A stretch of DNA of 64,000 bases from Allobosea psychrotolerans (GCF_002917105.1 NZ_PQFZ01000018.1:1-64000); one strand, 5' to 3'; shown: positions 35,501 through 44,794, counted from the stretch's first letter. Numbers and translations are program-made. The notes: generated from the letters alone by a model not told the origin.

Positions 35501-38500
35501 CGCGCCATATCGCCGAGGTTCGCCCGCAGGAAATGACGAAGTCTGAAATCGTCCCGCCGGTCGCCGCGAAGACCGCGCCATCACCTGCCTCATCCCTTGC
35601 CCCGCCTCCTGCCCCGCCCACAGCCGCCATCGGCGTCGACCGGCCGGGCAGCTCGGCTTTCGACGCGCTGATGCGCGAGCAGCTCGACGTGATGTCGCGC
35701 TTGATGGAGCATCAATTGCAGCTCTTGAGCGGCCAGGCGGCGTCGCCGGCCACCGCGAAGACCGCGCCGCCCCTCCAGGCTCCGCCGGCGATTGCGCCCG
35801 CTCCCGCGGCGCCGAATGTGGCGGCTGCGGCCGGCCCAGCCACACGGTTCCGGCCGCTGATCCGGACAGGCAATGAGGCGCTCACGGAGGCACAGCGCGC
35901 GCATATCGCCCGGCTGACGGCGCTCTATGTCGGCAGGACCCCGAATTCGAAGCGGCTCGCGGACCAGCATCGCCCGATGCTGGCCGACCCTCGCACCGTC
36001 TCGGGCTTCGCCGCGGACTGGAAGGAGATGGTCTATCCGATCGTCGCCGCACGGGCGAAGGGCGCCCGGATCTGGGATGTCGACGGCAACGCCTATATCG
36101 ACCTCGTCAACGGCTACGGCCAGACGGCCTTCGGCCACGCGCCGGATTTCGTCGTCGAGGCGGTTCAGGCCCAGCTTGCCGAAGGCTTTGCCATCGGGCC
36201 GCAATCGCCGCTCGCACACGAGGCCTCCAGGCTGTTTTGCGAGCTTACCGGCCATGCCCGCGTCGCCTTCTGCAATACCGGCTCCGAAGCCGTGATGGCT
36301 GCGATGCGCGTTGCCCGCACCGTGACCGGCCGCGATCGCATCGTCGCTTTCGCCGGCGCCTATCATGGCCAGTTCGACGAGGTTCTGGTCCGGGGCGTCG
36401 GCGCGGGCGAGCAGCGCCGCTCCGTGCCCGCCGCACCAGGTATCCCGGCAGAGGCCGTCGGCCGCATGACCGTGCTGGACTACGGCACGGATGAAAGCCT
36501 CGCCTGGCTCCGCGAGCACGCTCATGAGCTTGCCGCCGTTCTCGTCGAACCCGTGCAGAGCCGGCGGCCCGGATACCTGCCTGCCGCCTTCCTCAAGGAG
36601 TTGCGCGAGATCACCGAACAGGCTGGCACGGCTCTCGTCTTCGACGAGGTCGTGACCGGATTCAGGGTCCATCCGGCCGGTGTGCAGGCGCTGCTCGGGA
36701 TCCGCCCTGATCTCGCCACCTATGGAAAGGTCGTGGGCGGCGGCCTGCCCGTGGGCCTGCTGGCGGGAACACCCCGCTTCATGGATGCCCTTGATGGCGG
36801 CGCCTGGCGCTTCGGCGACGACAGCGCGCCCGAGATAGGCGTGACCTTCTTCGCGGGAACCTTCGTCAGGCATCCGCTCGTCCTGGCGGCGACCGTCGCC
36901 GTACTGAAGCATGTCAGGGACAAGGGGCCAGCGCTCACGGAGGCGCTGACCAGCCGCATGCGCGATCTGGCCGAAGAGCTGAAGCGCGCCTTCGCGGAAG
37001 TCGGTTGGGACGTCCCGATCGAAAGCTATGGCAGCGTGCTCTATTTCGAGCCGGGCCGCGACCACAGGCTGGGCAGCCTGCTGCATTATCATCTGCGAGC
37101 CCGCGGCATTTTTATCCAGGAACACTATCCCTGCTTCCTGACGACGCAGCATGGCGATGTCGAAATCGCCGCGATCGTCCAGGCTTTCCGCGAAAGCCTC
37201 CAGCTCATGCGGCAGGACGGAGTGTTGCCTGGCAGCGCTGTCGAAGGCCGCGCGGCGGAGATTTCCGCCGCGCCTTCCGAGACCAGACTTCCTCTGACGG
37301 AGGCACAGACGGAAATCTGGCTTTCGGCTCAGACGAGTGCGGAGGCCAGTGCCGCCTTCAACGAGTCCGTCAGCCTGACGCTTCAAGGCGAGATCGACGC
37401 GCCTCGTCTCGCGGAGGCGGTCAGGCAGGTCGCCGCCCGGCACACGATCCTGCATGCCAGGTTTTCTGCGGATGGCGAGACGATGCAGATCGCGCCATCG
37501 GGCAACTTTCCGGTCGCCATGAGCGATCTGCGCGGCGAGCCCGACCCGCAAGAGACCCTGCGTGCTACGATCGAAGCCTATGCCAGCCGACCCTATGATC
37601 TCGTGCAGGGCCCGGTAGCGGAAGCCGAGATCATCCGGCTCGCCGATGACCGGCATGTGCTGATCCTGTCGGCACACCACATCGTCTGCGATGGCTGGTC
37701 GACGAATGTCCTGCTCGACGAGATCGCCACGGCCTATCGCTCCGGCCCCGACAGCCTCAAGGCCCCGATGCCGTTCGCAGAATATGCCAAGCTGATGCGC
37801 CAGGACCCGCGCGTCAATGAGGCGGGAACATACTGGGCCGGGATGTTCTCCGACATCCCCGCCCCGCTCGAATTGCCGACGGACCGGCCGCGGCAAGTGC
37901 CGCGCAGCTTCCTCGGCGGCACGCGCACGAGCTTCATCGAGGCCGAGCTTTATCGCAATGTGAAGGCAGCTGGGGCGCAGCGCCGGCGAACCCTGTTCGC
38001 CACGCTCTTCGCCGCCTTCCAGGTCCTGCTGCTGCGGCTCTCGGGCGGGCGTGACCTTGTCGTGGGCGTTCCCGCCGCTGGGCAGTCGCTGCTGGACGGC
38101 CCCTCGCCTGTCGGCCATTGCGTCAACTTCCTGCCGATCCGAAGCGCCATCGATCCGGCAGAGCCGTTCTCGGCCCATCTCGACAAGGTCGGGCGCATCA
38201 TTCTCGACGCCTACGACCATCAAAGCTTCACGCTCGGCGCGCTTCTGAAGCGGCTGCGCATCCCGCCCGTCTCGGGCCGGCTCCCATTGGTCGAGGTGCA
38301 GTTCAATCTCGAGCGCCTGGCGGGCAATCTCGACTTCGGGCCCGGCGTCAGCGCCAGCGCGGAGCCGAACCCCAAATCGTTCTCCACCTTCGACATCTAC
38401 TTCAACATCGGAGAATCCGACGACGGGCTGCGGATCGACTGCTGCTACGGCGCCGATCTCTTCGATGCCGCCACCATCGACCGTTGGCTGGGGCATTACC

Positions 38501-40467
38501 GCACGCTGCTGGCGGCGATCGCGGCCAATCCCGACACGACCATCGCCGCGCTGCCGCTGATCGAAGGCGGAGAACGCCAGCGTCTGGTCTCGGATCTGAA
38601 CGACACGCAGGTCGCCTTCGAGGTCGAGGCGGGCACCGTGGCGGCCTTCGAGCAGCACGCCCAGCAGCAGCCCGACGCCATAGCCGTGTCGTTCGGCGAT
38701 GAGCAGCTGTCCTACGCCGGGCTCAACGCCTGGGCGGACCGAATCGCGGCCGAACTCATGGCCCGGATCGAGACGCCCGAGAGCCGCGTCGGGCTCCTGA
38801 TCGCGCGGTCCCCGGCGCTCATTGCCGCGATGCTGGGCGCGCTGAAGGCTGGCTTCCCCTATGTGCCGCTCGACCCGATGATGCCCAGCGCACGGATCCA
38901 GATGATCCTGAGGGACTCGGAGGCCGTCGCGCTGCTGACCGCCGGGCCGCTGGATCCGGCCGTCCTCGAGCTCGACGAAGGCGTCATCCCGATCGATGTC
39001 GAGCAGACCGATCGCACGCTCGCCGGCATCAGGACGGCGCCGGTTTCAGGCGCTCACCTTGCCTATGTGATCTACACCTCCGGCTCCACCGGAGCGCCGA
39101 AGGGCGTCGAGGTCACGCATGGCGGCTTGTCGAACCTGCTGTTTGCGATGGCGCACGAGCCGGGCTTTGCCAGCACCGACACCATCCTCGCCGTCACCAC
39201 GGTGACGTTCGATATCGCGGCGCTGGAATTGCTGCTGCCGCTGATCCGGGGCGGCCGGGTCGCCATCGCGACCGCCGAGGAGGCGAAAGACGGAATGGAG
39301 CTTCTGGCGCGACTGGAACAGAGCGGCGCCACCGTTCTGCAGGCGACACCGATGACGTGGCGGCTCCTGCTGGAGGCCGGATTCCGCTCGCGCCCGGGCT
39401 TCCGCATGCTTTGCGGCGGTGAGGCCTTGCCGCTTGAGCTCGCCCGCAAGCTTCTCGAAGGCGGCGGTGAGCTGTGGAACATGTACGGACCGACCGAGAC
39501 CACCATCTGGTCTTCGGTCGCTCGCATCCACCCCGATGACGACGTCATCACCATCGGCCTGCCGATCGCCAACACGCAGTTCTACATCGTCGATGACAAT
39601 GACCAGCCCGTCGGAGTCGGCATTCCCGGCGAACTGCTGATCGCGGGCGCAGGCCTGGCGCGCGGCTATGCCAGCAACCCAAGGCTCACGGCGAAGAGCT
39701 TCATCGCCAACCCGGTCGATCCCAGCACCTGCGCCAGGGCCTACCGCACCGGCGACCGCGCCAAATACCTCGCCAATGGCCGCATCCAGCATCTGGGACG
39801 CCTCGACCATCAGGTGAAGCTGCGCGGTTTCCGGATCGAACCCGGGGAAGTCGAGGCTGTCCTCGCGCGCAAGACCGGCCTCGTCTCGGCTGTGATCCTG
39901 CGCGAGGATGTCCCCAACGAGCCGCGGCTGGTCTGCTACTACGTCACCGGCGCGGAAAGCCCACCATCCACCGAGTTGCGGGCTATGCTGGCGCAGGAGC
40001 TGCCGGATTACATGGTGCCGACGGCCTGGGTCGGCCTGCCGGCGCTGCCACTCAACTCCAGCGGAAAGCTCGATCGCGCCGCGCTTCCCGCGCCCGACGC
40101 CGAGGTCGTGGCGCCGCGGGCCGACAAGGCCATGCCCCGCACCCACGTCGAGGACATCCTGGTCCGCATCTGGTGCGACGTGCTGCGACGCGAGGATATC
40201 GGCGTCGACGACGATCTGTTCGACCTCGGCGCCGATTCCCTCAGCATTTTCCAGATCACCGGGCGGGCGCGACGCGAGGGGCTGAAGCTCGCGGCCCGCG
40301 ACTTCTTCCGGAACCGGACGATCGCCAGCGTCGCTGCATCGCTTCCCGACGAAGGCTTCACCGAACCGGCCCCCGCGCCGACATTCTGGAAGCGGCCATG
40401 GCGGCAATCGCGCGACGCCGCGGAGCCAGGCGAACCAGGCGCCGTCGCACAGCGCGAGAGGGGGTGA
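32527..40467 (+). CDS. Hybrid PKS/NRPS: KS-AT-ACP-aminotransferase-C-A-PCP
   Basis: A 2646-residue megasynthase. KS (1-430) has the Cys185-His321-His361 triad (SACSTS, CHGTGTPMGD, SNIGHLDAA). AT (530-850) has GHSVGEF (Ser628) and HAFH (724-727), indicating malonyl-CoA. ACP carries Ser958 in LGFDSL. A class III aminotransferase (1130-1580) has PLP Lys1401 in TYGKVVGGGLP. C has HHIVCDG (1717-1723). The A domain (2040-2510) reads D-I-L-Q-L-G-M-I-W-K, close to glycine codes. PCP carries Ser2571. The KS-AT-ACP-AMT-C-A order is that of mycosubtilin/iturin and microcystin synthases, which make a beta-amino acid unit and then couple it to the next residue. There is no loading acyl ligase, so the starter comes in trans. 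Confidence 0.94.
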   Translation: MSDPLPSGAIAIIGMAGRFPGAATIGSFWQNLLDGVESITRIDPAALEDSFDAATRALPNYVPARPLLEGVELFDAPFFGMLPREASITDPQQRLLLECAWEALEDAGYDPARPGQCIGVFAGATSTTYLLHNLFQDRAAIADYTSNFQIGNLGMLVGSASDFTATRIGYKLGLTGPCVAVQSACSTSLLAVAQAVQSLLNHGCDMALAGGVSITFPQRRGYLAQEGGMVSTDGHCRAFDSGANGTVFGSGAGLVALKRLEDAVADRDHIYAVIRGVGLNNDGAGKVGFTAPSVDGQAAAIIMAHAAADIEARSIGYVECHGTGTPMGDPIEVAGLTAAFRLTTEDRGFCALGSVKSNIGHLDAAAGVTGLIKATLAVANGTLPASLHVTQPNPALDLPNSPFFIADRLQGWPAGEGPRRAGVSAFGVGGTNVHLVLEQAPATEVEAPARNSQILTVSARSAVALGQARDRLAEHLDAHPEQNLADIAFTLQTGRRHFAHRIAAAGSSHREAAQALRKQNTARVAAVTGASDLIFMFPGQGSQYPQMARELYAGEPVYRRTVDLCCEILKPRLDLDLLSLLYPSNGGVDPERLSATVLAQPAIFTVEYALAQLLTSWGLRPAAMIGHSVGEFAAACLAGVFSLEDALSLVATRGRMMQDLPGGAMLAVRLPDAEIAALARHGVSVAAVNAPGMSVLAGPFEAIEALEAELARRAVTHRRLQTSHAFHSGMIDPLIEPFTEAVAAIRLNPPELPYVSAVSGDWITAEQATDPSYWARHAREPVRFADGIATLVRELSPVLLEVGPGAALASFALQGAGAGRAAISCLPAMQDDAGEMLATALGRLWCAGIAPDWAAYHGEGSRRRVSLPTYPFERSRHWVEAPAASTASAPAIPVIAPDTPHQGQPDQEPAMNRHADVDLIPDRSGLAARVAAVFENLSGRPFSEAETGASFLELGFDSLLLTQAAQSLQTTFGVQIRFRQLLDDLPSVDEVARHIAEVRPQEMTKSEIVPPVAAKTAPSPASSLAPPPAPPTAAIGVDRPGSSAFDALMREQLDVMSRLMEHQLQLLSGQAASPATAKTAPPLQAPPAIAPAPAAPNVAAAAGPATRFRPLIRTGNEALTEAQRAHIARLTALYVGRTPNSKRLADQHRPMLADPRTVSGFAADWKEMVYPIVAARAKGARIWDVDGNAYIDLVNGYGQTAFGHAPDFVVEAVQAQLAEGFAIGPQSPLAHEASRLFCELTGHARVAFCNTGSEAVMAAMRVARTVTGRDRIVAFAGAYHGQFDEVLVRGVGAGEQRRSVPAAPGIPAEAVGRMTVLDYGTDESLAWLREHAHELAAVLVEPVQSRRPGYLPAAFLKELREITEQAGTALVFDEVVTGFRVHPAGVQALLGIRPDLATYGKVVGGGLPVGLLAGTPRFMDALDGGAWRFGDDSAPEIGVTFFAGTFVRHPLVLAATVAVLKHVRDKGPALTEALTSRMRDLAEELKRAFAEVGWDVPIESYGSVLYFEPGRDHRLGSLLHYHLRARGIFIQEHYPCFLTTQHGDVEIAAIVQAFRESLQLMRQDGVLPGSAVEGRAAEISAAPSETRLPLTEAQTEIWLSAQTSAEASAAFNESVSLTLQGEIDAPRLAEAVRQVAARHTILHARFSADGETMQIAPSGNFPVAMSDLRGEPDPQETLRATIEAYASRPYDLVQGPVAEAEIIRLADDRHVLILSAHHIVCDGWSTNVLLDEIATAYRSGPDSLKAPMPFAEYAKLMRQDPRVNEAGTYWAGMFSDIPAPLELPTDRPRQVPRSFLGGTRTSFIEAELYRNVKAAGAQRRRTLFATLFAAFQVLLLRLSGGRDLVVGVPAAGQSLLDGPSPVGHCVNFLPIRSAIDPAEPFSAHLDKVGRIILDAYDHQSFTLGALLKRLRIPPVSGRLPLVEVQFNLERLAGNLDFGPGVSASAEPNPKSFSTFDIYFNIGESDDGLRIDCCYGADLFDAATIDRWLGHYRTLLAAIAANPDTTIAALPLIEGGERQRLVSDLNDTQVAFEVEAGTVAAFEQHAQQQPDAIAVSFGDEQLSYAGLNAWADRIAAELMARIETPESRVGLLIARSPALIAAMLGALKAGFPYVPLDPMMPSARIQMILRDSEAVALLTAGPLDPAVLELDEGVIPIDVEQTDRTLAGIRTAPVSGAHLAYVIYTSGSTGAPKGVEVTHGGLSNLLFAMAHEPGFASTDTILAVTTVTFDIAALELLLPLIRGGRVAIATAEEAKDGMELLARLEQSGATVLQATPMTWRLLLEAGFRSRPGFRMLCGGEALPLELARKLLEGGGELWNMYGPTETTIWSSVARIHPDDDVITIGLPIANTQFYIVDDNDQPVGVGIPGELLIAGAGLARGYASNPRLTAKSFIANPVDPSTCARAYRTGDRAKYLANGRIQHLGRLDHQVKLRGFRIEPGEVEAVLARKTGLVSAVILREDVPNEPRLVCYYVTGAESPPSTELRAMLAQELPDYMVPTAWVGLPALPLNSSGKLDRAALPAPDAEVVAPRADKAMPRTHVEDILVRIWCDVLRREDIGVDDDLFDLGADSLSIFQITGRARREGLKLAARDFFRNRTIASVAASLPDEGFTEPAPAPTFWKRPWRQSRDAAEPGEPGAVAQRERG

Positions 40468-40473
40468 ACAACC

Positions 40474-42723
40474 ATGGCAAACCAGTTCTCGCGTGATCCC
40501 GAAACCAATACTCGCGAACCGGACCGCATCGTGATGACGGCAAGGTGCTCGTCGGCACAGGAGCGCTACTGGCAACTCGACAGCAGAGATCCGGGCACGC
40601 CCGCGCTCAACATCGTCGTCAAATGGCGGATACGCGGCCATCTGGACGCAAGCCTGGCGCAGGATGCATTCCAGGCGATCCTGGACCGGCACGAAAGCCT
40701 CCGGACGGCCATCCAGATCGTCGATGGACACCCGGTCCAGGCGATCGCGGAACATGTGCCCTTCAAGCTGGTCGAGATCGACCTGTCCGGCCTGCCGGAA
40801 GCCGATCGCACCACGGAAGCCGACCGCATCGCACAGGTCGAGGCGCGCACGGGGTTCGACCTGAACGAGGCTCCGCTCCTGCGCGCGACGCTGCTGCGCA
40901 AGAGCCGCGCCGACGCCGTGATCCTGGTCATGGCCCACCACATCGTCAGCGACGGTTGGTCGATGGGCATCATCGCCAAGGATTTCGTGTCCATCTATCA
41001 GGCGCTCGGCCGCGGCCGCAAACCCGCCCTCCCCGAGCTCACGCTGCAATATTCGGACTTCGCCGAGGGAAGCCATGAGCAGATTTCCGGCGGCGCTCTC
41101 GCGGACGAGGAAGCCTATTGGACGCGCAAGCTCGCTGGCGCGCCCGTCGTCGAGATTCCGCCCGATCACCCGCGCCCTCAGACACGCAGCACGAACGGCG
41201 CCTCGCTCTCCAGGCTGTTGCCCCGGCCCTTGACCGCGAAGCTCGCCGAGCTGGCGCGCAACGAAGGGGCGACGTTCTTCGCCGCCGCCTATGCCGTGCT
41301 GCTGGCGCTGCTGCACCAGCGCACCGGCGCTTCCGATATCGTCCTGAGCACGCAGATGGCAGCCCGCGACGAGGTCGAGCTGGAAGCGATCGTCGGCCCG
41401 TTCGTCAACACGCTCGTGCTGCGTACGCAGCTCACGGAGGAACAATGCTTTCTCGACCTTTGCCGCGCCGCTCGCGACACCTTCGAGGAAGCCGTCGACC
41501 ATCATCAGTGGCCGTTCGACAAGGTCGCCCCGATGCTGCCGACCCATGGGGACGCCAGCAGGGCGCCGGTCTCGGTCAATTTCATCGTGCAGCGCGCCTT
41601 CATCGGCGTGCTCGCCAATGACAGCTTTCAGCTGTCGGGAATTCCCTCACCGCTGCCGGGAGCGCTCTACGACCTCAATTTCATCCTGGTCGAGCGTGAG
41701 GAAGGCTGGCGCCTGACCTGCGAATATCATCGCGATCTCTATGACGAGGCAACGGCGAGCGAGCTGGTGGCGCGCTATGAGAGCCTTGCCGAAGCCTTGC
41801 TCGCCAGCCCGACCGAGCGATTGCCACGTCCGGCCCCGACCTCCCTGCCGATCGCATCCCCGCTTTGGCTTCCCGCAGATCCCGCTCCGCGGCCTGTGAT
41901 CGATGCCACGGCGCTGCGCCGGACCTGGCTGCAGCAGACCGGCTCGCAACCGCCCCTTTTCGCACTGAATCACACCGCCCAGAATCAGCGCCTGTATCGG
42001 CCGCTGGCGCAGGAACTCGGCCCCGATCAGCCCTTTGCCGCCCTGCAACTGCTCGACCCGCTCGTGGACGGCGCGGCGCCGGCCTCGATCGAGCAGCTGG
42101 CGGCGGCCTATTGCGATGCGATCATCGCGACCAGAGCCGCGGGTCGATACCGGATCGCCGGTTTCTGCCGGTCCGGTGTGATCGCCTGCGAAGTGGCCAG
42201 GCAGCTCGCGGCGAGCGGGCGCGAAGTCGATCTGCTCGTGCTGATCGACTGTTGGGCGCCGGGCTATTTCCTGCAGCAGCCCTACCATGCACGCCTGCTC
42301 TTCAAGGCGCGGCGCGCCGGGCGCTTCGCCCGGCGGTTCTGGCGCGCGGGGGCACGCAGCTTCGTGACCCGCATGTCGTTCTGGCTGCAATCGACCGCCG
42401 CCATCCGGCGGGCCAAGCGGCTCCTCTTCTGGAGAGCCGCCGACGAAGCTACCGACGAAGCCGATTTCTGGCGCACAACGGACGAGCTCGAGACATTGGT
42501 CCAGCGCTATACCCCGCCCAGCTATCACGGCCGCGTTCTGCTCTTCCGCAGCGAAGCGATCCCCGATGGCTGGCCACCCGACCCGGCCCTCGGCTGGACC
42601 GGCCGCCTCCCCGCCGACACGCCTTGCTTTGCCCTTCAGGGAGAAGGCCATGAAGGCGCGTTCTCACAAGCCGGTTCGCGGACCATGGCCGAACGCATCA
42701 TCGAAGCGACGCGCCCCGGCTGA
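40474..42723 (+). CDS. NRPS condensation-thioesterase protein with Cys nucleophile
   Basis: A 749-residue protein with a condensation domain (about 25-450; intact HHIVSDG at 155-161, then FVNTLVLRT) and a type I thioesterase (about 490-745), but no adenylation or carrier domain between them. The thioesterase elbow reads AGFCRSGVIA, so the usual GxSxG serine is Cys565; the catalytic His is likely His726 in GEGHEGAF. Cys thioesterases are known to form strained or unusual rings, as in obafluorin and sulfazecin. It starts 6 bases after the megasynthase stop. The C domain must use a carrier on another protein, or a free amine. It meets the phosphopantetheinyl-transferase gene end to end with a 2-base gap. 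Confidence 0.9.
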   Translation: MANQFSRDPETNTREPDRIVMTARCSSAQERYWQLDSRDPGTPALNIVVKWRIRGHLDASLAQDAFQAILDRHESLRTAIQIVDGHPVQAIAEHVPFKLVEIDLSGLPEADRTTEADRIAQVEARTGFDLNEAPLLRATLLRKSRADAVILVMAHHIVSDGWSMGIIAKDFVSIYQALGRGRKPALPELTLQYSDFAEGSHEQISGGALADEEAYWTRKLAGAPVVEIPPDHPRPQTRSTNGASLSRLLPRPLTAKLAELARNEGATFFAAAYAVLLALLHQRTGASDIVLSTQMAARDEVELEAIVGPFVNTLVLRTQLTEEQCFLDLCRAARDTFEEAVDHHQWPFDKVAPMLPTHGDASRAPVSVNFIVQRAFIGVLANDSFQLSGIPSPLPGALYDLNFILVEREEGWRLTCEYHRDLYDEATASELVARYESLAEALLASPTERLPRPAPTSLPIASPLWLPADPAPRPVIDATALRRTWLQQTGSQPPLFALNHTAQNQRLYRPLAQELGPDQPFAALQLLDPLVDGAAPASIEQLAAAYCDAIIATRAAGRYRIAGFCRSGVIACEVARQLAASGREVDLLVLIDCWAPGYFLQQPYHARLLFKARRAGRFARRFWRAGARSFVTRMSFWLQSTAAIRRAKRLLFWRAADEATDEADFWRTTDELETLVQRYTPPSYHGRVLLFRSEAIPDGWPPDPALGWTGRLPADTPCFALQGEGHEGAFSQAGSRTMAERIIEATRPG

Positions 42724-42725
42724 TC

Positions 42726-43448
42726 TCAACGCAGGGTTCCGCTCGCCGGCGCCGGACGCGCCATCCAGATCGCGGACCAGCCGCGATGCCGCGCCGCCAG
42801 CGCGCCGCAATAGCCTGGCGCCGGCTGCAGGTCGGCCAGTTGCCAGCGATCAGCCTCAGTCGGATCGGAATGGACCGCCAGAAGCTGCGCCACGAACGGG
42901 TCGAGCGAGACTTCGAAGCTTGACGGCGCCGCGTTCAGGCCAATGCCGATCGCCTTCAGACACGCCTCCTTGCGCGTCCAGCAGCGGATGAAGCCTTCGT
43001 TGCGGAGCGCGGGCGCGAGCGCCGCGAGCGCCATGATCTCGCCGGGCGCCAGACACCCAGCCGCGACCTCCGCCGAGACCGGTCGAATGCGCTCGATATC
43101 CACTCCTACCGCCATCCCGGCCGAGACCGCGACGATGGCGAGTTCGCCGGAATGGCTGAGATTGAAGGCTATGGGCTGCCTCCTGTGCCCGTTCGCAAGG
43201 ATCGGCTTGCCGAACATCGTCTCGACGAAGCGCAGCTGCGACGCCGAGGCAAGCGTATAGAGAGCCAGAACATGCCGCAGCCAGCTATGCGCCGCAGCGA
43301 ATGCGAGCCGGGCCTTCGCATCATGGAAGCGGTCGGCACGGGCGCGTTCGTCATCGGACAGGATCCAGTGCCGTTCCTGCGTCTCGGTCCTGCCGAGATC
43401 GATATGGCAGCACCAGAGATGCACCTGCGATGACGGGATCGGCATCAT
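42726..43448 (-). CDS. Sfp-type 4'-phosphopantetheinyl transferase
   Basis: A 240-residue Sfp/Gsp-family enzyme that attaches the phosphopantetheine arm from CoA to the Ser of carrier domains. The Mg- and CoA-binding motifs are intact: FNLSHSGELAIVAVS, VGVDIERIRPV and RCWTRKEACLKAIGIGL. Its obvious clients are the three carrier domains encoded convergently 2 bases away. Its ATG overlaps the stop of the flippase gene (ATGA), so activation of the assembly line is co-expressed with a polysaccharide or lipid transporter. Confidence 0.93.
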   Translation of the reverse strand: MMPIPSSQVHLWCCHIDLGRTETQERHWILSDDERARADRFHDAKARLAFAAAHSWLRHVLALYTLASASQLRFVETMFGKPILANGHRRQPIAFNLSHSGELAIVAVSAGMAVGVDIERIRPVSAEVAAGCLAPGEIMALAALAPALRNEGFIRCWTRKEACLKAIGIGLNAAPSSFEVSLDPFVAQLLAVHSDPTEADRWQLADLQPAPGYCGALAARHRGWSAIWMARPAPASGTLR

Positions 43449-44794
43449 GGCAGCGGCACCGCGACCGCCCCGCCGCCGGCAGCGCCAGTGCGCTCATGGG
43501 GCTCGCCAGACATCATGCCCGGCACCCGTACGATCAGGATCGTCAGGACGATCACGACGGTCAGCTCCGACAGGAGCGTGACCGCGATCAGACCCGCAAC
43601 GCCGAAGACGGCCGCAGCCGGATAGACCGCAAGCAGGTTCAAACAGCCCCCAGCGAACGTTGCGAAGAAGATCGGTCGCGTGCGCTCAAGCGCCCGGAAC
43701 GCACAGCCCAGAGCCTGGGTCATGAGCGCCATCGGGAAGGCGAAGGAATACCAGACGATCACCCAGTCGAATTCGAGTATCTCGCCGCCGTAGAGCCGGT
43801 GCAGCAGCCATGGGCCAAACAGGCCGAGGCCTATCACGGCAGAGGCGCCGGTCAGTGTGGCAAACAGCACTGCGCGACCGAGCATACGCCTGAGGCCAGG
43901 CAACCCGCCCTCCGCGAAGGCCTGTCCGGCCAGCGGTGGAACAACGTTATCCAGCGCCTCGCGTACGACGTTCAACGCGGCGAGCACGCTCTGGGCCGCC
44001 CTCAGCGCGCCAAGTATCTTGGGGCCGAAGAGTCCGGCCGTCACCAGCAGGCCGCTATAGCTGAGCACCCATTGCACCGATCCGGTGAGAACGAGCCAGC
44101 GCGCCGATCGCCATTGCCGACCCGTGACCTCGGCGAAGATCTCCGGCTTCCAGCGAAACGGCCCCGACATGCACAGGCCACAGATCGCAGAGATCGTGGC
44201 GGCGCCGGCGACGGCCCATAGCGAGGCCGCGACGCTGATCATGCCAGCGTGCCAGAGAGCTGCGAGCGCCCCGAGCTTCAGGGCCTGATTGATCGTATCG
44301 ATCAGCAGGATGCCTGCCGGCCGACGGCGCGCAAACAGATAACGCCGCAGGAAATCCTGCGTCAGATAGGCGGCTGCCGCGATCGAACCCGGCAATGCGA
44401 CATCGGCGAGCGGCGGCACCGCACCTGCGGCGAAGGTCAAGGCGGCGAAGATCGCAACGGCAGCGACAGCGACGTAGCCGGCCTGATGCAGGAAGACCAC
44501 GGTGTAGTAGGCCTGCGCCTCCGCCCCCTCCTCTTTCGCCCCGATGCTCATCATGGGACTGACGATCAGGCCGAGCTGAAGGCTCATGGCGAAATACAGC
44601 GCGAGCCAGACCATCGTGTAGAGCCCGAAGGCTTCGAGGCCCAATGCCCGGGCGAGCAGAATGGTCGTCAGGAAATTGCAGGCGCTGGAGAGCGCCTGAT
44701 CGCCAAAGGACAGCGCCGGGCCGAGTATCGGGCCAAAGCGCGCCTTGACGCCGCGCGGCGCCTGGCCACCCGGCATGTCCTGATCGAGCGCCAT
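43445..44794 (-). CDS. Wzx-like oligosaccharide flippase (MOP superfamily)
   Basis: A 449-residue polytopic membrane protein with about 12 hydrophobic helices, typical of the polysaccharide transporter branch of the MOP superfamily that flips lipid-linked repeat units. The N-terminal pattern LSFGDQALSSACNFLTTILLAR and the ALGLEAFGLYTMVW segment fit. ATG 44794 was chosen because the upstream residues are not membrane-like or family-like; the frame is open to 44929. It is coupled to the phosphopantetheinyl-transferase gene. It could flip the EPS unit, or alternatively export the peptide product. Confidence 0.82.
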   Translation of the reverse strand: MALDQDMPGGQAPRGVKARFGPILGPALSFGDQALSSACNFLTTILLARALGLEAFGLYTMVWLALYFAMSLQLGLIVSPMMSIGAKEEGAEAQAYYTVVFLHQAGYVAVAAVAIFAALTFAAGAVPPLADVALPGSIAAAAYLTQDFLRRYLFARRRPAGILLIDTINQALKLGALAALWHAGMISVAASLWAVAGAATISAICGLCMSGPFRWKPEIFAEVTGRQWRSARWLVLTGSVQWVLSYSGLLVTAGLFGPKILGALRAAQSVLAALNVVREALDNVVPPLAGQAFAEGGLPGLRRMLGRAVLFATLTGASAVIGLGLFGPWLLHRLYGGEILEFDWVIVWYSFAFPMALMTQALGCAFRALERTRPIFFATFAGGCLNLLAVYPAAAVFGVAGLIAVTLLSELTVVIVLTILIVRVPGMMSGEPHERTGAAGGGAVAVPLP

